Source: Blastopirellula sp. (GTDB lineage Bacteria; Planctomycetota; Planctomycetia; Pirellulales; Pirellulaceae). From it: a stretch of 53,950 nt of DNA. The stretch lies in the NCBI GenBank assembly GCA_002733575.1, contig NVWB01000022.1, forward strand, positions 1 through 53,950. The letters run 5' to 3'. The position numbers and the translations under genes were made by a program. Of this stretch, positions 1 to 8,696 are shown piece after piece; within the stretch, counting starts at the first letter, position 1; each line of letters starts with the position of its first letter. Below the pieces are notes generated by a model, which made no database searches, was not told the origin of the DNA, and was given only the letters and a program-made list of their open reading frames with translations.

Positions 1-35
1 ATCATTGGGTGGCTCTGTCTATTTCTTGCTAAAAA

Positions 36-404
36 TCAATGCCCTTGTTTTTGCATCACATATTGAATCAATTTTCCAACGCTCAGACCGGGCAAACTTG
101 CCACACACATTACCAGTCCAATTTCTAGGGTGTAAATCTCAGCACGATCTAATGTGTAAAAATGTACGGCAATTAATCCAGTCGGACCAGCAATTAGCCC
201 TCCCACGATGCCAGCGGGAAGTGGATTGGGACAAATCAAGCCACCTCCAATCGCACCACCAACTAAGGCCATCAAGAATGCTGTACCAAACGAAAGAAAT
301 GGTGCATCAGCATCAAAGCCACAATACCCAATGGAAGCAAACATACAGCTTAGAACAATTATCGTAGTTCCGATTTTAAAATTCCAGGTTTCATAGTACT
401 GCAC
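36..404 (-). CDS. Small glycine-rich membrane protein, unknown function
   Basis: A 122-residue protein that I do not recognise. It is strongly hydrophobic, with about three membrane segments (residues roughly 11-29, 39-57 and 62-82) and a possible fourth at 93-112; the middle ones are rich in glycine and small residues (GGAIGGG, GIVGGLIAG), a helix-packing pattern. The start is a GTG at 402-404, supported by an AAGGA Shine-Dalgarno about 8 bases upstream. No enzyme motif is visible. It stands alone, reading out of the left edge side and divergent from the 2OG oxygenase across about 290 bases. It could equally be an overprediction, but the good start signal and consistent hydrophobicity argue for a real gene. 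Confidence 0.55.
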   Translation of the reverse strand: MQYYETWNFKIGTTIIVLSCMFASIGYCGFDADAPFLSFGTAFLMALVGGAIGGGLICPNPLPAGIVGGLIAGPTGLIAVHFYTLDRAEIYTLEIGLVMCVASLPGLSVGKLIQYVMQKQGH

Positions 405-691
405 AACAGAGTTCCTTTTAATTTAAGATTATGAAATTAACAATCCACTACAATTCTCAAGGTTACTTTTTACTTAGCAGCGGTCAATACCTTTTAGTAT
501 CCAACTTTTAGTCTATATTTCGATCCTCACTCCATATTTCATCTCTGTAAAAACGCTTGAAACAATGACTTAGAAATGAATGGCATGAGAGCAAGTATTT
601 GATATAAATTAACTCGATTAAAAGGCAAGGTTCATACAGCGATTATCTGCATTTTAGGGTATAATCTCCTAGAAAGCAAATCGTTTTTCTG

Positions 692-1306
692 ATGAATCAA
701 AACAAAGGATTTCTCTCTAAAAATCGAGGTTCTATGTTCACAACCGATGACAATCGACCCTATATCATTAAATTACCTGAGTTGTTATCTTCCGTTGAAT
801 GTGCAACGCTGATTGAACGCATCGAACAACTTGGGCCAGAACTGGCAACGATCAACACCTCATCAGGCACGCGTATTGACCAACAAATTCGCAATAATGA
901 TCGCGTGATATTTGAAGACGTGGCACTTGCAGCGATGCTGCTAGAGCGAGCCAAAGAGAAAGCTCCTGCCGATATTCAAGGTAAAACACTGGTTGGCGCA
1001 AACGAACGGTTTCGCTGCTACCGATATCAGCCAGGCATGCGATTTGCCCCGCATAGCGATGGCTCATTCCAGCGGGATGAGCATGAGAGTAGTTGCTATA
1101 GTTTTCTCGTCTATCTTAATGATGATTTTGAAGGCGGACAAACCACTTTTTTCACCAAACCCAAGATCGCCATCGAACCAGAAATCGGCATGGGGCTTCT
1201 ATTTCAGCATCCTCTGATCCATGAAGGAAGCATAGTCACCTCAGGCGTTAAGTATGTAGCAAGAACCGATTTAATGTATCGTAGAATAGAGAACATTTCA
1301 GCATGA
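692..1306 (+). CDS. 2-oxoglutarate/Fe(II)-dependent oxygenase (prolyl 4-hydroxylase-like)
   Basis: A 204-residue protein of the 2OG-Fe(II) oxygenase superfamily, which couples decarboxylation of 2-oxoglutarate to hydroxylation of a substrate. The iron triad is visible: H121-x-D123 in FAPHSDGS and H177 in HPLIHEGS, with K187 or R191 as the 2-oxoglutarate anchor. The order RCYRYQPGM, HSD, YSFLVYLND, GGQTTFF is the P4Hc layout seen in stand-alone bacterial prolyl-hydroxylase-like enzymes. No signal peptide, so probably cytoplasmic. ATG 692 is the longest start; ATG 734 (residue 15) follows a GAGG and is an alternative. A TATAAT lies at 660-665, but no good -35 box is seen. The next gene overlaps its stop by ATGA, so the two are probably co-translated. 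Substrate unknown. Confidence 0.85.
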   Translation: MNQNKGFLSKNRGSMFTTDDNRPYIIKLPELLSSVECATLIERIEQLGPELATINTSSGTRIDQQIRNNDRVIFEDVALAAMLLERAKEKAPADIQGKTLVGANERFRCYRYQPGMRFAPHSDGSFQRDEHESSCYSFLVYLNDDFEGGQTTFFTKPKIAIEPEIGMGLLFQHPLIHEGSIVTSGVKYVARTDLMYRRIENISA

Positions 1307-1710
1307 TTATAGAGCAACTTGAAGGGACAGAGATCAAAGAGATTAAAGCACTTGAGATTATCTGTATCACAGGCAAACCTAGATCCGAAGGAAATGAGAG
1401 TGATTTGATCTCTGTTTTAGGAGAAGAGCAGCTATGCCTTCCACCTTATCAATGCGTTGATTCTGAACTGATAGAAATTTGTAATCTCTGGAACACTCTG
1501 CCCTATGGCGAGCAAGCCAGATGCCACATTCCCGGTTATGCGTTGCGAATAAGAGTTAAGGATGAGATTCAACTTGTCGCAACGATTTGTTGGGAATGCA
1601 ATAATATTCATTTGTCCGGCTCCAAATGCGTTGAGCGTTGTCGCGAATTCGATGGAAGTTCAGAAATTGCTCAACGTATGTTGAAATTGTGCCAAAGTAA
1701 ATTCACGTAG
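1303..1710 (+). CDS. Hypothetical protein translationally coupled to the 2OG oxygenase
   Basis: A 135-residue soluble protein of unknown function. Its ATG overlaps the stop of the upstream oxygenase in an ATGA arrangement, the usual sign of translational coupling, so it may act with or regulate that enzyme. It carries seven cysteines, including a CWEC pair in the segment ATICWECNNIHL and CVERC near residues 108-112. The pattern of a predicted beta strand ending in ICWECNNI recurs, from memory, in uncharacterised small proteins of planctomycetes and other bacteria, but I cannot attach a named family. No membrane segment or signal peptide. A function in metal or redox chemistry is only a guess from the cysteines. 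Confidence 0.6.
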   Translation: MIIEQLEGTEIKEIKALEIICITGKPRSEGNESDLISVLGEEQLCLPPYQCVDSELIEICNLWNTLPYGEQARCHIPGYALRIRVKDEIQLVATICWECNNIHLSGSKCVERCREFDGSSEIAQRMLKLCQSKFT

Positions 1711-1786
1711 TAAAGACAGATTTATCGATCGATAAGACGCGGTAGACTCATATTATCGTGAATAGTTAATTTGCGAGAGTAGCCAA

Positions 1787-2542
1787 ATGATGGAAAACAC
1801 GAAGCATAACAAATTCGGCTGGCGATATTCGTTGCGTGCGTTATTGATGGTGATAACGCCACTGATTCTATGGTTGGGCTGGTATGTGAATTTGGTTCAC
1901 TATCAACGGTCAACCGCTGAAGCACTTCAGGCCGATGGTTTTTCGGTCTACTACGATTACCACATCGCTGATCCTGCTGGTGATCCACCTTGGCTGGCCA
2001 GTTGGATAGGAATTGATTTCTGTTCGTCGGTAGTCATGGTGCAAGGCTATCAGCACCGTGATCTATCGCTAAAACATCTAGGGCGACTACAGCACATTGA
2101 CTCTCTCAAGCGATTGCAAATCAGCATCAATCATAGTGACGAAGCCACTTTTGTCGCTATCGGTAAACTACATCAGTTAGAAGATCTCCTGCTCAGTACT
2201 CCCCCTTTTCCACCAGAACAACTCAAGCATTTAATAAGCCTGAAACATCTTGAAAGCATCGACATTACCCAACCCATCGGCGATGAGGGAATTGCCGCTC
2301 TTTGCAATTTAAAGCAGTTGAAGAAGATCCGAATTTCCAGCGAACAACTCACCCAGTCAGGTATTCAGCAGTTGGCCAAGCTAGAAAACTTGGAGTCGTT
2401 AAAACTACGCGGTAACTTAGATATCTCTGGCGAAACCCAGCAAATCTTGCAAAATCGCTTTGGCCAAATCGCCATCGACGACGGATCTTGGAAACGCACG
2501 ATGCGTCAACCTCTTAAAATTCAGCCTTTACCAAATAATTAG
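1787..2542 (+). CDS. Membrane-anchored leucine-rich repeat protein
   Basis: A 251-residue protein with a single N-terminal membrane anchor (residues about 17-36, RYSLRALLMVITPLILWLGW) and a C-terminal series of irregular leucine-rich repeats from about residue 85 to 230, for example LGRLQHIDSLKRLQIS, LHQLEDLLLS, LCNLKQLKKIRIS and LAKLENLESLKLRG. The basic R-x-S-L-R-x-LL segment followed by a WLGW helix is a signature I associate with planctomycete proteins of this architecture, in which the repeats face outside the cytoplasmic membrane. No catalytic motif is visible, so a binding or scaffolding role is the most that can be inferred. Two adjacent ATG codons (1787 and 1790) could both serve as start. 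Confidence 0.7.
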   Translation: MMENTKHNKFGWRYSLRALLMVITPLILWLGWYVNLVHYQRSTAEALQADGFSVYYDYHIADPAGDPPWLASWIGIDFCSSVVMVQGYQHRDLSLKHLGRLQHIDSLKRLQISINHSDEATFVAIGKLHQLEDLLLSTPPFPPEQLKHLISLKHLESIDITQPIGDEGIAALCNLKQLKKIRISSEQLTQSGIQQLAKLENLESLKLRGNLDISGETQQILQNRFGQIAIDDGSWKRTMRQPLKIQPLPNN

Positions 2543-2687
2543 CCTCGCGTTAAGAAAACAGGGATTCTCGTGTTCTCCTGTGGCTATTATGATATAACCT
2601 ATGGGCATCATCTGATGCAGCCCGAAAGAGGCACACAATATTTCCTGGCTTATGCCTTGAATTATATCTACAGAAATACAGCAGGCA

Positions 2688-4112
2688 ATGAAGAGCATAT
2701 TAAATACGATCCGGAAAGTTTTAAAGTTTCGACTTTTCAGTTTTTCATCCACGAGCAACTCCCTGACGAAAGAATGGGGCGAGAGTTATTGTTATCGAAT
2801 CTTGCTGCGTAATGACATTTTATTACGTTTCGCCACTTTGGTTTCGGTACTCTTATTTGCAACGGGAATTCTGGCATTAGGAGTAAGTTTTATTCCATTA
2901 AAAAACCATGCTGTAAACTCAAGTTTGCTGATCATTCCCTTCTTCCTCGGTCCACTATTAGGATTGATGTTTGGCGGATTCTCCATCTTTTTCGGTCAGG
3001 AAAATACGGGCGGTAAGCTTTGGCTGCGAGATGATTATATTTACCGTAGCCGTTCCTATATAGACTTCGGGGAGTCGTGGACTGTCGAAGAGCGATGGCC
3101 TTATGATTCGATTGATAAATGTGAAGTCATACCGGACAAGACTATTGACCAGTGGTTCTCTCTTCTCGTTCTAGAATTTGATTCCGACAAGATTGATATA
3201 ATCGCAGTACCCGATGACCTTGATCTGTTAAAAATTGCAAAATTCATTCAGGCAAAAGGAGTGAATGTTTCTCAAGGCAAAGAAATCCCGCCACAGTTTA
3301 CAGAAAAGATTAATAAGATATTTCCGATTGTTTTTGCATCGATCGGCATCCCTTTCATACTCATTGGTTTGCTCTTGACCAATGCTAGAGTCAATGATGC
3401 GGCTGACCATCTTGCTGATAATAAAGATCAGGATCCAATCCAACCTATTCAGCAGCAGATTGTAAAGAGAGGTCAAGATGCGTTGCCCAGGAAGGAAGAT
3501 ATAAATCAACAACAAGCTATTCCAGGTGCCCCCGTCTATCGGGAACCTTCAATTCGTCCACCATCCTTTGTACCGCGAAGCACACGCCCGTCCGGGTTTT
3601 CTCCACCTTCGACCACCAGTTCGAAAAGCAAGACAACAAGTTCACGACCGCAAGAAAAAAGACCCTCCAGCACACCTGGCGTTGATTCTGCCATGGCAGG
3701 CGGAGAGGGTGGGGAAGTATTTTACTGGTATGTAAACTCAAACAGTCAACCTGTGGTTGGCATTAAATATTCGATGGGCAGTTGGGCGGGTAAAATGGCA
3801 CTTCGAGAGTTTGAGCCCTTCTTTGGCCGCTCTGGAAATTCAGCCTCACATCTAGTGATGGCCCGAGATGGTTACGCACTGGGTGGGGTGAATGTCAATT
3901 CCACCGAGTTTGTCCATGCGGTCCGATTGCTTTTCATGAAAATCAAACCTGATGGTTCGCTCGATTCCTCAGATCAATACATCTCTGATTGGCTCGGCAC
4001 ACCCGTGGGAAATTCTTCTAAATCAATCCTGGGAAACGGTAAAAAAGTGATCGGAATTAAATGCTGTAAAGGCGCCGTGATTGATTCTATGGGCTTAGTG
4101 TTTGGTGAGTAG
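2688..4112 (+). CDS. Tandem paralog 1: membrane protein with C-terminal jacalin-like domain
   Basis: A 474-residue protein, first of three adjacent paralogs. Layout: short N-terminal cytosolic part; two membrane helices (about 47-69 and 79-102); a soluble domain (105-205) with ERWPYDSIDKCEVIP and FIQAKGVNVSQG motifs shared by all three; a third helix (211-231); a low-complexity Pro/Ser/Thr linker (about 240-330); and a C-terminal domain (about 335-474). That domain contains GYALGGVNVN, HAVRLLFMKI, DWLG and ends in a D-S-x-GLVF strand, resembling the closing strands of jacalin-like beta-prism lectins, so it may bind ligand outside the membrane. The start at 2688 has a weak ribosome site but matches the N-termini of both paralogs. 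It ends directly against the ATG of paralog 2. Function unknown. Confidence 0.7.
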   Translation: MKSILNTIRKVLKFRLFSFSSTSNSLTKEWGESYCYRILLRNDILLRFATLVSVLLFATGILALGVSFIPLKNHAVNSSLLIIPFFLGPLLGLMFGGFSIFFGQENTGGKLWLRDDYIYRSRSYIDFGESWTVEERWPYDSIDKCEVIPDKTIDQWFSLLVLEFDSDKIDIIAVPDDLDLLKIAKFIQAKGVNVSQGKEIPPQFTEKINKIFPIVFASIGIPFILIGLLLTNARVNDAADHLADNKDQDPIQPIQQQIVKRGQDALPRKEDINQQQAIPGAPVYREPSIRPPSFVPRSTRPSGFSPPSTTSSKSKTTSSRPQEKRPSSTPGVDSAMAGGEGGEVFYWYVNSNSQPVVGIKYSMGSWAGKMALREFEPFFGRSGNSASHLVMARDGYALGGVNVNSTEFVHAVRLLFMKIKPDGSLDSSDQYISDWLGTPVGNSSKSILGNGKKVIGIKCCKGAVIDSMGLVFGE

Positions 4113-5786
4113 ATGAATAGATTATTTAAAATCATCAGCAACATCTGCACTTTTCGGATTGACAAGTTTTATCGCAAAATAACCGGGCAGAGTCAGATTC
4201 TATTTAGCTGGAAAGAAAATGCTTTCTTTCGAGTTGAATTGAAAGAGGATGTGATTGTTCGCTTATTAATCACATTAACAGCTTGGGCTTTTGGAATCGG
4301 CGTGATGGGGATCATTATTTCTCAAAATGCAAACCCTGTGAATGATTCGGCTGGTTTGGGTATTTCAGTCGGTTTAGGCTTCGTTTTATTTGGTGGGCCA
4401 GTGGCTCTCTTTTTATTCTTTCGTGGGAAGTTCGCAACGGGAAATGTGACTATACAAGACGATCAAATCGAACGAAGAATCATCCAGTACTGGGGAGGTA
4501 TGCTAGGCACTTGGGTTTTTACTGAAACATGGCCCTACCAGGTGATCAACCGATGTCGAATTATTCCGGCAAAGTCTACTGGAAAACGTTTTTCTTTAAT
4601 GATCATTGAGTGCTACGGTGGCGTGGATGATCTGACTGCGATTCCTAAGCATATTGATCCCCAAGACCTTGTAACCTTTCTGCAATCAAAGGGCGTGAAC
4701 GTAGAGCAAGACACCAGTATTCCAACAGAACACCGAGAGGGGATTAGCTGGTTCGTTCCATTAGGAGCAGGCCTATTTGCAATTCCTTTTTTACTTGTGG
4801 GGCTATCCATGATCAGTGAAAAGCTTGATCGTTTAAACCCAGAAGTGGCAAAAGAAGAGAAGCCCGTTCCTCGTGTTGAGATTAATAATTTAGAACCGGC
4901 AAAGATTGATAAATTGAAAGCGAGAGCCCCTGATCCAATTAGAGTGCCAAGGGATGAGAAATTTGTTCAGAACGAGAAAATACTACCCAAGGTAATACCT
5001 AATGAACAAGAAGAAAAATTATCTACTTCCAACCCAAAACCAAAAGCGGACATAAGTCCTAATCCTGAGAAAGATTCAAAATCTATAACAACTTCCACAC
5101 CGCCACCAACAAGTGACCGTAAAGATTCTCTGCCCAAGTATACACCACCAACTTATACTCCTCCCTCAGTCGATGAACCAGACCCTTCGCTGCCCCAGTA
5201 TACTCCTCCTACTTATCAACCGCCAAAAAACACTTCATCCGATACTTCCCAACCAGCATCGACAATCACCACGAATCGCACTCGTCCAGTGTCTGGACTG
5301 ACCAAGCCCGACCGCTCTGCGCCGAGACCTGCTGGTACCCCTGGAGTAGATTCGGAGATGCAGGGCGGAAGCGGTGGATTTGGAACGGATTGGATCGTTG
5401 ACAAAAACCTCCGTCCTGTGATCGGTATTCGATACTCTCAAGGAAGCTGGGGAGCTACCAAAACCCTCGCAGAATTGGAGCCAATTTTTGATCGTTCTGC
5501 AAAGCCGAAGGGGGGCCGAACTCAAACTGTGTTGGCCCGTGATGGATATGCGCTTGGTGGTATCAATGTCAATGCAACAAAGTATGTACATGCGGTGCGA
5601 TTGCTTTTCTTAAAAATCAAGCCCGATGGCTCACTTGATCCTGATAATAGAGACATAACCGATTGGCTCGGCATTCCAGAGAGCAGTGACACTCAATCAA
5701 TCTTAGGCAATGGCAAACCGGTCATCGGTTTCAAAGTCCGCAAAGGGGCCATTTTAGATTCGGTAGGCTTGGTGTTTGCTAAGTAA
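4113..5786 (+). CDS. Tandem paralog 2: membrane protein with long proline linker and jacalin-like domain
   Basis: A 557-residue paralog of the preceding gene, starting at the very next base after its TAG stop, so almost certainly co-translated. It keeps the same order: two N-terminal helices (about 48-69, 78-98), the soluble domain with ETWPYQVINRCRIIP and FLQSKGVNVEQ, a third helix (about 210-229), then a longer linker (about 235-415) rich in Lys, Pro and Ser, with a repeated YTPPTY unit. The C-terminal domain (about 415-557) is very close to that of paralog 1 (ARDGYALGGINVN, HAVRLLFLKIKPDGSLD, ILGNGKPVIGFK, ending DSVGLVFAK). The extended PPTY-rich linker suggests a spacer holding the binding domain away from the membrane. 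Function unknown. Confidence 0.72.
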   Translation: MNRLFKIISNICTFRIDKFYRKITGQSQILFSWKENAFFRVELKEDVIVRLLITLTAWAFGIGVMGIIISQNANPVNDSAGLGISVGLGFVLFGGPVALFLFFRGKFATGNVTIQDDQIERRIIQYWGGMLGTWVFTETWPYQVINRCRIIPAKSTGKRFSLMIIECYGGVDDLTAIPKHIDPQDLVTFLQSKGVNVEQDTSIPTEHREGISWFVPLGAGLFAIPFLLVGLSMISEKLDRLNPEVAKEEKPVPRVEINNLEPAKIDKLKARAPDPIRVPRDEKFVQNEKILPKVIPNEQEEKLSTSNPKPKADISPNPEKDSKSITTSTPPPTSDRKDSLPKYTPPTYTPPSVDEPDPSLPQYTPPTYQPPKNTSSDTSQPASTITTNRTRPVSGLTKPDRSAPRPAGTPGVDSEMQGGSGGFGTDWIVDKNLRPVIGIRYSQGSWGATKTLAELEPIFDRSAKPKGGRTQTVLARDGYALGGINVNATKYVHAVRLLFLKIKPDGSLDPDNRDITDWLGIPESSDTQSILGNGKPVIGFKVRKGAILDSVGLVFAK

Positions 5787-5848
5787 AAGGGATTATTGAC
5801 GCTTTTCAGCCTCAAAACAGGCAATTCACTGCTCCCTTATGGCATTTC

Positions 5849-5878
5849 TTGACACTTACTATGGAGTACCGCTATACT
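5849..5878 (+). promoter_or_regulatory. Sigma-70-type promoter ahead of paralog 3
   Basis: TTGACA at 5849-5854 and TATACT at 5873-5878 are separated by 18 bases, an almost consensus vegetative promoter. It lies about 60 bases ahead of the third paralog, so that gene can be transcribed separately from the first two. Start of transcription would fall near 5885. Confidence 0.6.
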
Positions 5879-5935
5879 CCCTGGTAGAATAGTCGGGTAT
5901 TGATAACCCCTCCATCTCATTAGGCGGCCATCCCA

Positions 5936-6976
5936 ATGAAAACCTTTCTGAAAATCATCAGCAACATCCTCTTCTTTCGGATAGACGATGCATATAACAA
6001 GCTAACCGGACAAACTCGGGTAATTTATAATTGGAATGAGAATGTTCTTTTTCGATTTGAATTGAGAGGTGATCTTCTTATTCGAATTATGATCACACTC
6101 GCAGCTTGGGCTTTGGGAATTGGTGTGATGGGAATCATCTTCGCCCAAAATACAAACCCCGCGAATGATTCAGTTGGTCTTGGACTAGCTGCGGGATTAG
6201 GAATAATATTCGTAGCTCCTGTGGCATTTTTTCTATTCATCCGAAAAAAACATACAACCGGCGGTGTCGTTGTACGAGAAGATCGAATTGAACGAAAACG
6301 AATTCATTTGGCAATTGAGTTTGTTGGCACATGGTATATCACTGAAAGCTGGCCCTATGAAGCGATTCGAACTTGTCGAATCATTCCAGGCAAGACCCTT
6401 GGTAAACGATTTTCACTAATGACTCTCGAAGGCTACGAAAGCACATTAGACATCACTTGTATCCCCAAGCGGATTGACCTAAAAGAGCTTGTTGCCTTCT
6501 TGCAATCGAAGGGCGTGAATGTTGAGCAAGGGGCCATTGTTCCGGCCAAAGATAAAAAGGGAATTAGCTGGATCGCTGCCATCGTAGCAGGTGTGATTGC
6601 ATTCCCATTTTTGTTTGCAGGTTTATCAATGCTAGGCGAAAAACAGGCACGGATAGAACAAGAGATTGTGGAGAAAGAGAATCCTTTTAAGAAGTTTGGT
6701 ACCGAAGGATTCCCTAGTGATAGATTCAAGAATATGAAACCGACCAACCCAGGCAATCAAAGTCGAACTGGGAGTAATAATAATTCTAATCCACAAGAAA
6801 ACAGACAGCCCAACGCAACCATCCGCACTGGCCCCAGGAGTGTTCCTTCGAGCCGACCTACTTACACCCGGCCTTCAACTCGACCAACTTACACACCACC
6901 TTCAACCAGTCGTGCTGACCCTTCGCTGCCCAAATATACCCCGCCCACCTACAAACCCCCTGGCCCACCACGGTAG
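5936..6976 (+). CDS. Tandem paralog 3: truncated copy lacking the C-terminal domain
   Basis: A 346-residue paralog of the two genes upstream. It keeps the two N-terminal helices, the soluble domain (ESWPYEAIRTCRIIP, FLQSKGVNVEQG), the third helix (about 214-232) and a Pro/Thr/Tyr-rich linker with YTRPS, YTPPS and YTPPTY repeats, but stops at the end of the linker (PPGPPR) where the other two continue into the jacalin-like domain. In the same frame directly past the TAG stop, 6992-7030 encodes GETAILDAKVFAD, which resembles the closing strand of the lost domain (KGAILDSVGLVFAK); see findings. The gene has its own promoter. It may still function as a membrane protein without the binding domain. 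Confidence 0.68.
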   Translation: MKTFLKIISNILFFRIDDAYNKLTGQTRVIYNWNENVLFRFELRGDLLIRIMITLAAWALGIGVMGIIFAQNTNPANDSVGLGLAAGLGIIFVAPVAFFLFIRKKHTTGGVVVREDRIERKRIHLAIEFVGTWYITESWPYEAIRTCRIIPGKTLGKRFSLMTLEGYESTLDITCIPKRIDLKELVAFLQSKGVNVEQGAIVPAKDKKGISWIAAIVAGVIAFPFLFAGLSMLGEKQARIEQEIVEKENPFKKFGTEGFPSDRFKNMKPTNPGNQSRTGSNNNSNPQENRQPNATIRTGPRSVPSSRPTYTRPSTRPTYTPPSTSRADPSLPKYTPPTYKPPGPPR

Positions 6977-7130
6977 TTTGAGACAATCTCCGGTGAGACG
7001 GCGATTCTAGATGCGAAAGTATTTGCAGACCAACTTCTTTAAAAAGACAAGCTACTAAGCAGGTGCAGCGCTGTTCGGTTTCAAGTAAGATAGAAACATC
7101 ACCGGCCCTTCATACTTGTAAAGGTTTCCC

Positions 7131-8519
7131 ATGTTTCGAGTTCTATCTTTCCTTACCCTTCTCTTGTGTGTTACTGCGGTTGCGGCCAGTGATAGGCCGA
7201 ATTTGGTTTTTATTATTGCCGATGATTGCAGTCACTTTGATGTCGGTTGTTATGGGGGTCAGGCCCTGACTCCGGTCTTAGATGGTTTGGCAAAACAGGG
7301 GATGAAGTTTGAAAATTGTTTTCAAGCGGCACCCATGTGTTCGCCGACGCGGCATAATATCTACACCGGGTTGTATCCTGTCAAAACCGGCGCATATCCT
7401 AATCACACGTTTGCCAAAGCTGGCACCAAGAGTGTGGTCCATTATTTGAAGCCGCTAGGTTATCGTGTGGCATTAAGTGGTAAGCGTCACATCAGCCCTG
7501 CGGAAGTCTTCCCGTTTGAATTCATTGGCAAAGGGAACAACCCTGACTTCGCCAAAGTCGAAACATTTATTCAGGAATGCCAAACTGCCGACACGCCGTT
7601 TTGTTTGTTTCTAACATCAAACGAACCCCATTCTCCTTGGGATAAAGGGGACGCAAGTGCGTATGATGCAAACAAGTTGACCTTGCCTGCTACGTTTGTG
7701 GATACGCCAGAAACCCGCGAGACGATGACTCGCTACTTGGCCGAGATCACGTACTTTGATTCGCAAGTAGGCGAAGCCTTAGCACTGTTAGACAAATACA
7801 AACTGGCCGATAACACCTTGGTAATCGCCACGACCGAACAAGGTTCGAGCCTGCCATTTGCCAAGTGGACCTGTTACGACGCCGGGCTACAAACTGGTTT
7901 TATTGTTCGCTGGCCAGGCAAGGTTCAACCGAACTCGATTAGCAAAGCATTGATCAGTTACAACGATGTGCTGCCGACATTCATCGAAGCCGCTGGCGGC
8001 AAAGTGCCGAAAAAATTGGACGGCAAAAGTCTGCTGCCCATCTTTTCTGGGAAGACCGACAAATTACATCAATATACCTTTAGCGAAATGACGACTCGCG
8101 GAATCATCAATGGTTCAGATCATTACGGAATTCGTAGCGTGCGATCTTTAAAGTACAAATACATTTGGAACTTTACGCCTGAGGTCAAGTTCACCAATGT
8201 GGTGACGATGCCAGGCGATACCAAATGGGGAGAAAGCACGGTCTTTAATTCTTGGATTGCCAAAGGCAAAACCGATGCGGACGCGGCCGAAAAAGTTCGC
8301 CGCTATCATTATCGCCCCAAGGAAGAACTGTACGATATCACCACCGACAAAGATGAATGGACGAACTTGGCCGACGATCCAAAATATGCCAAGATCAAAC
8401 AGCAATTACGAACGGAGCTATTGGCCTGGATGGAAGAAACCGGAGACTTGGGTCAACCAACCGAGCTTGATGCCCCGAATCATCAATTGAGAAAACAGAA
8501 GAAACCAAGCAAGAAATAG
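7131..8519 (+). CDS. Exported sulfatase (heparan N-sulfatase-like subgroup)
   Basis: A 462-residue formylglycine-dependent sulfatase. A signal peptide (residues 1-19, cleaved near VAAS-D) precedes the N-terminal strand NLVFIIADD, whose D31 and D32 are calcium ligands. C70-S-P-T-R74 is the sulfatase signature; C70 would be converted to formylglycine by a generating enzyme not present in this window. The region IATTEQGSS replaces the usual metal-binding D-(H/N)-G with E-Q-G, a subgroup feature rather than clear loss of activity. The C-terminal part (KEELYDITTDKDEWTNLADDP) is typical. Its length fits the sulfamidase-like class. Substrate probably a sulfated polysaccharide or glycan (inference from planctomycete biology). 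A second sulfatase and a phosphatase follow on the same strand. Confidence 0.9.
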   Translation: MFRVLSFLTLLLCVTAVAASDRPNLVFIIADDCSHFDVGCYGGQALTPVLDGLAKQGMKFENCFQAAPMCSPTRHNIYTGLYPVKTGAYPNHTFAKAGTKSVVHYLKPLGYRVALSGKRHISPAEVFPFEFIGKGNNPDFAKVETFIQECQTADTPFCLFLTSNEPHSPWDKGDASAYDANKLTLPATFVDTPETRETMTRYLAEITYFDSQVGEALALLDKYKLADNTLVIATTEQGSSLPFAKWTCYDAGLQTGFIVRWPGKVQPNSISKALISYNDVLPTFIEAAGGKVPKKLDGKSLLPIFSGKTDKLHQYTFSEMTTRGIINGSDHYGIRSVRSLKYKYIWNFTPEVKFTNVVTMPGDTKWGESTVFNSWIAKGKTDADAAEKVRRYHYRPKEELYDITTDKDEWTNLADDPKYAKIKQQLRTELLAWMEETGDLGQPTELDAPNHQLRKQKKPSKK

Positions 8520-8696
8520 GGCCGAATATCGGTTTTTTCTATACTTTTACCGTTATACTTCAGGCAACTTCACTCTTGATCTGCAACCGATTAAGATAGA
8601 AGGGTTCAAGCAACACGTTTCGCTTGCCTCCCTCCATGATTTCTTTGCCTTCTACTTCGGCACAATCGAAACTCCATCGAGATAAAAGAACCAACC

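Noticed and set aside
5..367. A 120-codon plus-strand frame overlapping the first membrane protein.
   Set aside because: It lies antisense to a frame with a proper start signal and consistent membrane helices; its own composition (many Gln, His, Ser) is typical of a shadow.
2570..2812. An 80-codon frame across the start of tandem paralog 1.
   Set aside because: Overlaps the first paralog in another frame; the paralog reading is supported by alignment with two neighbours.
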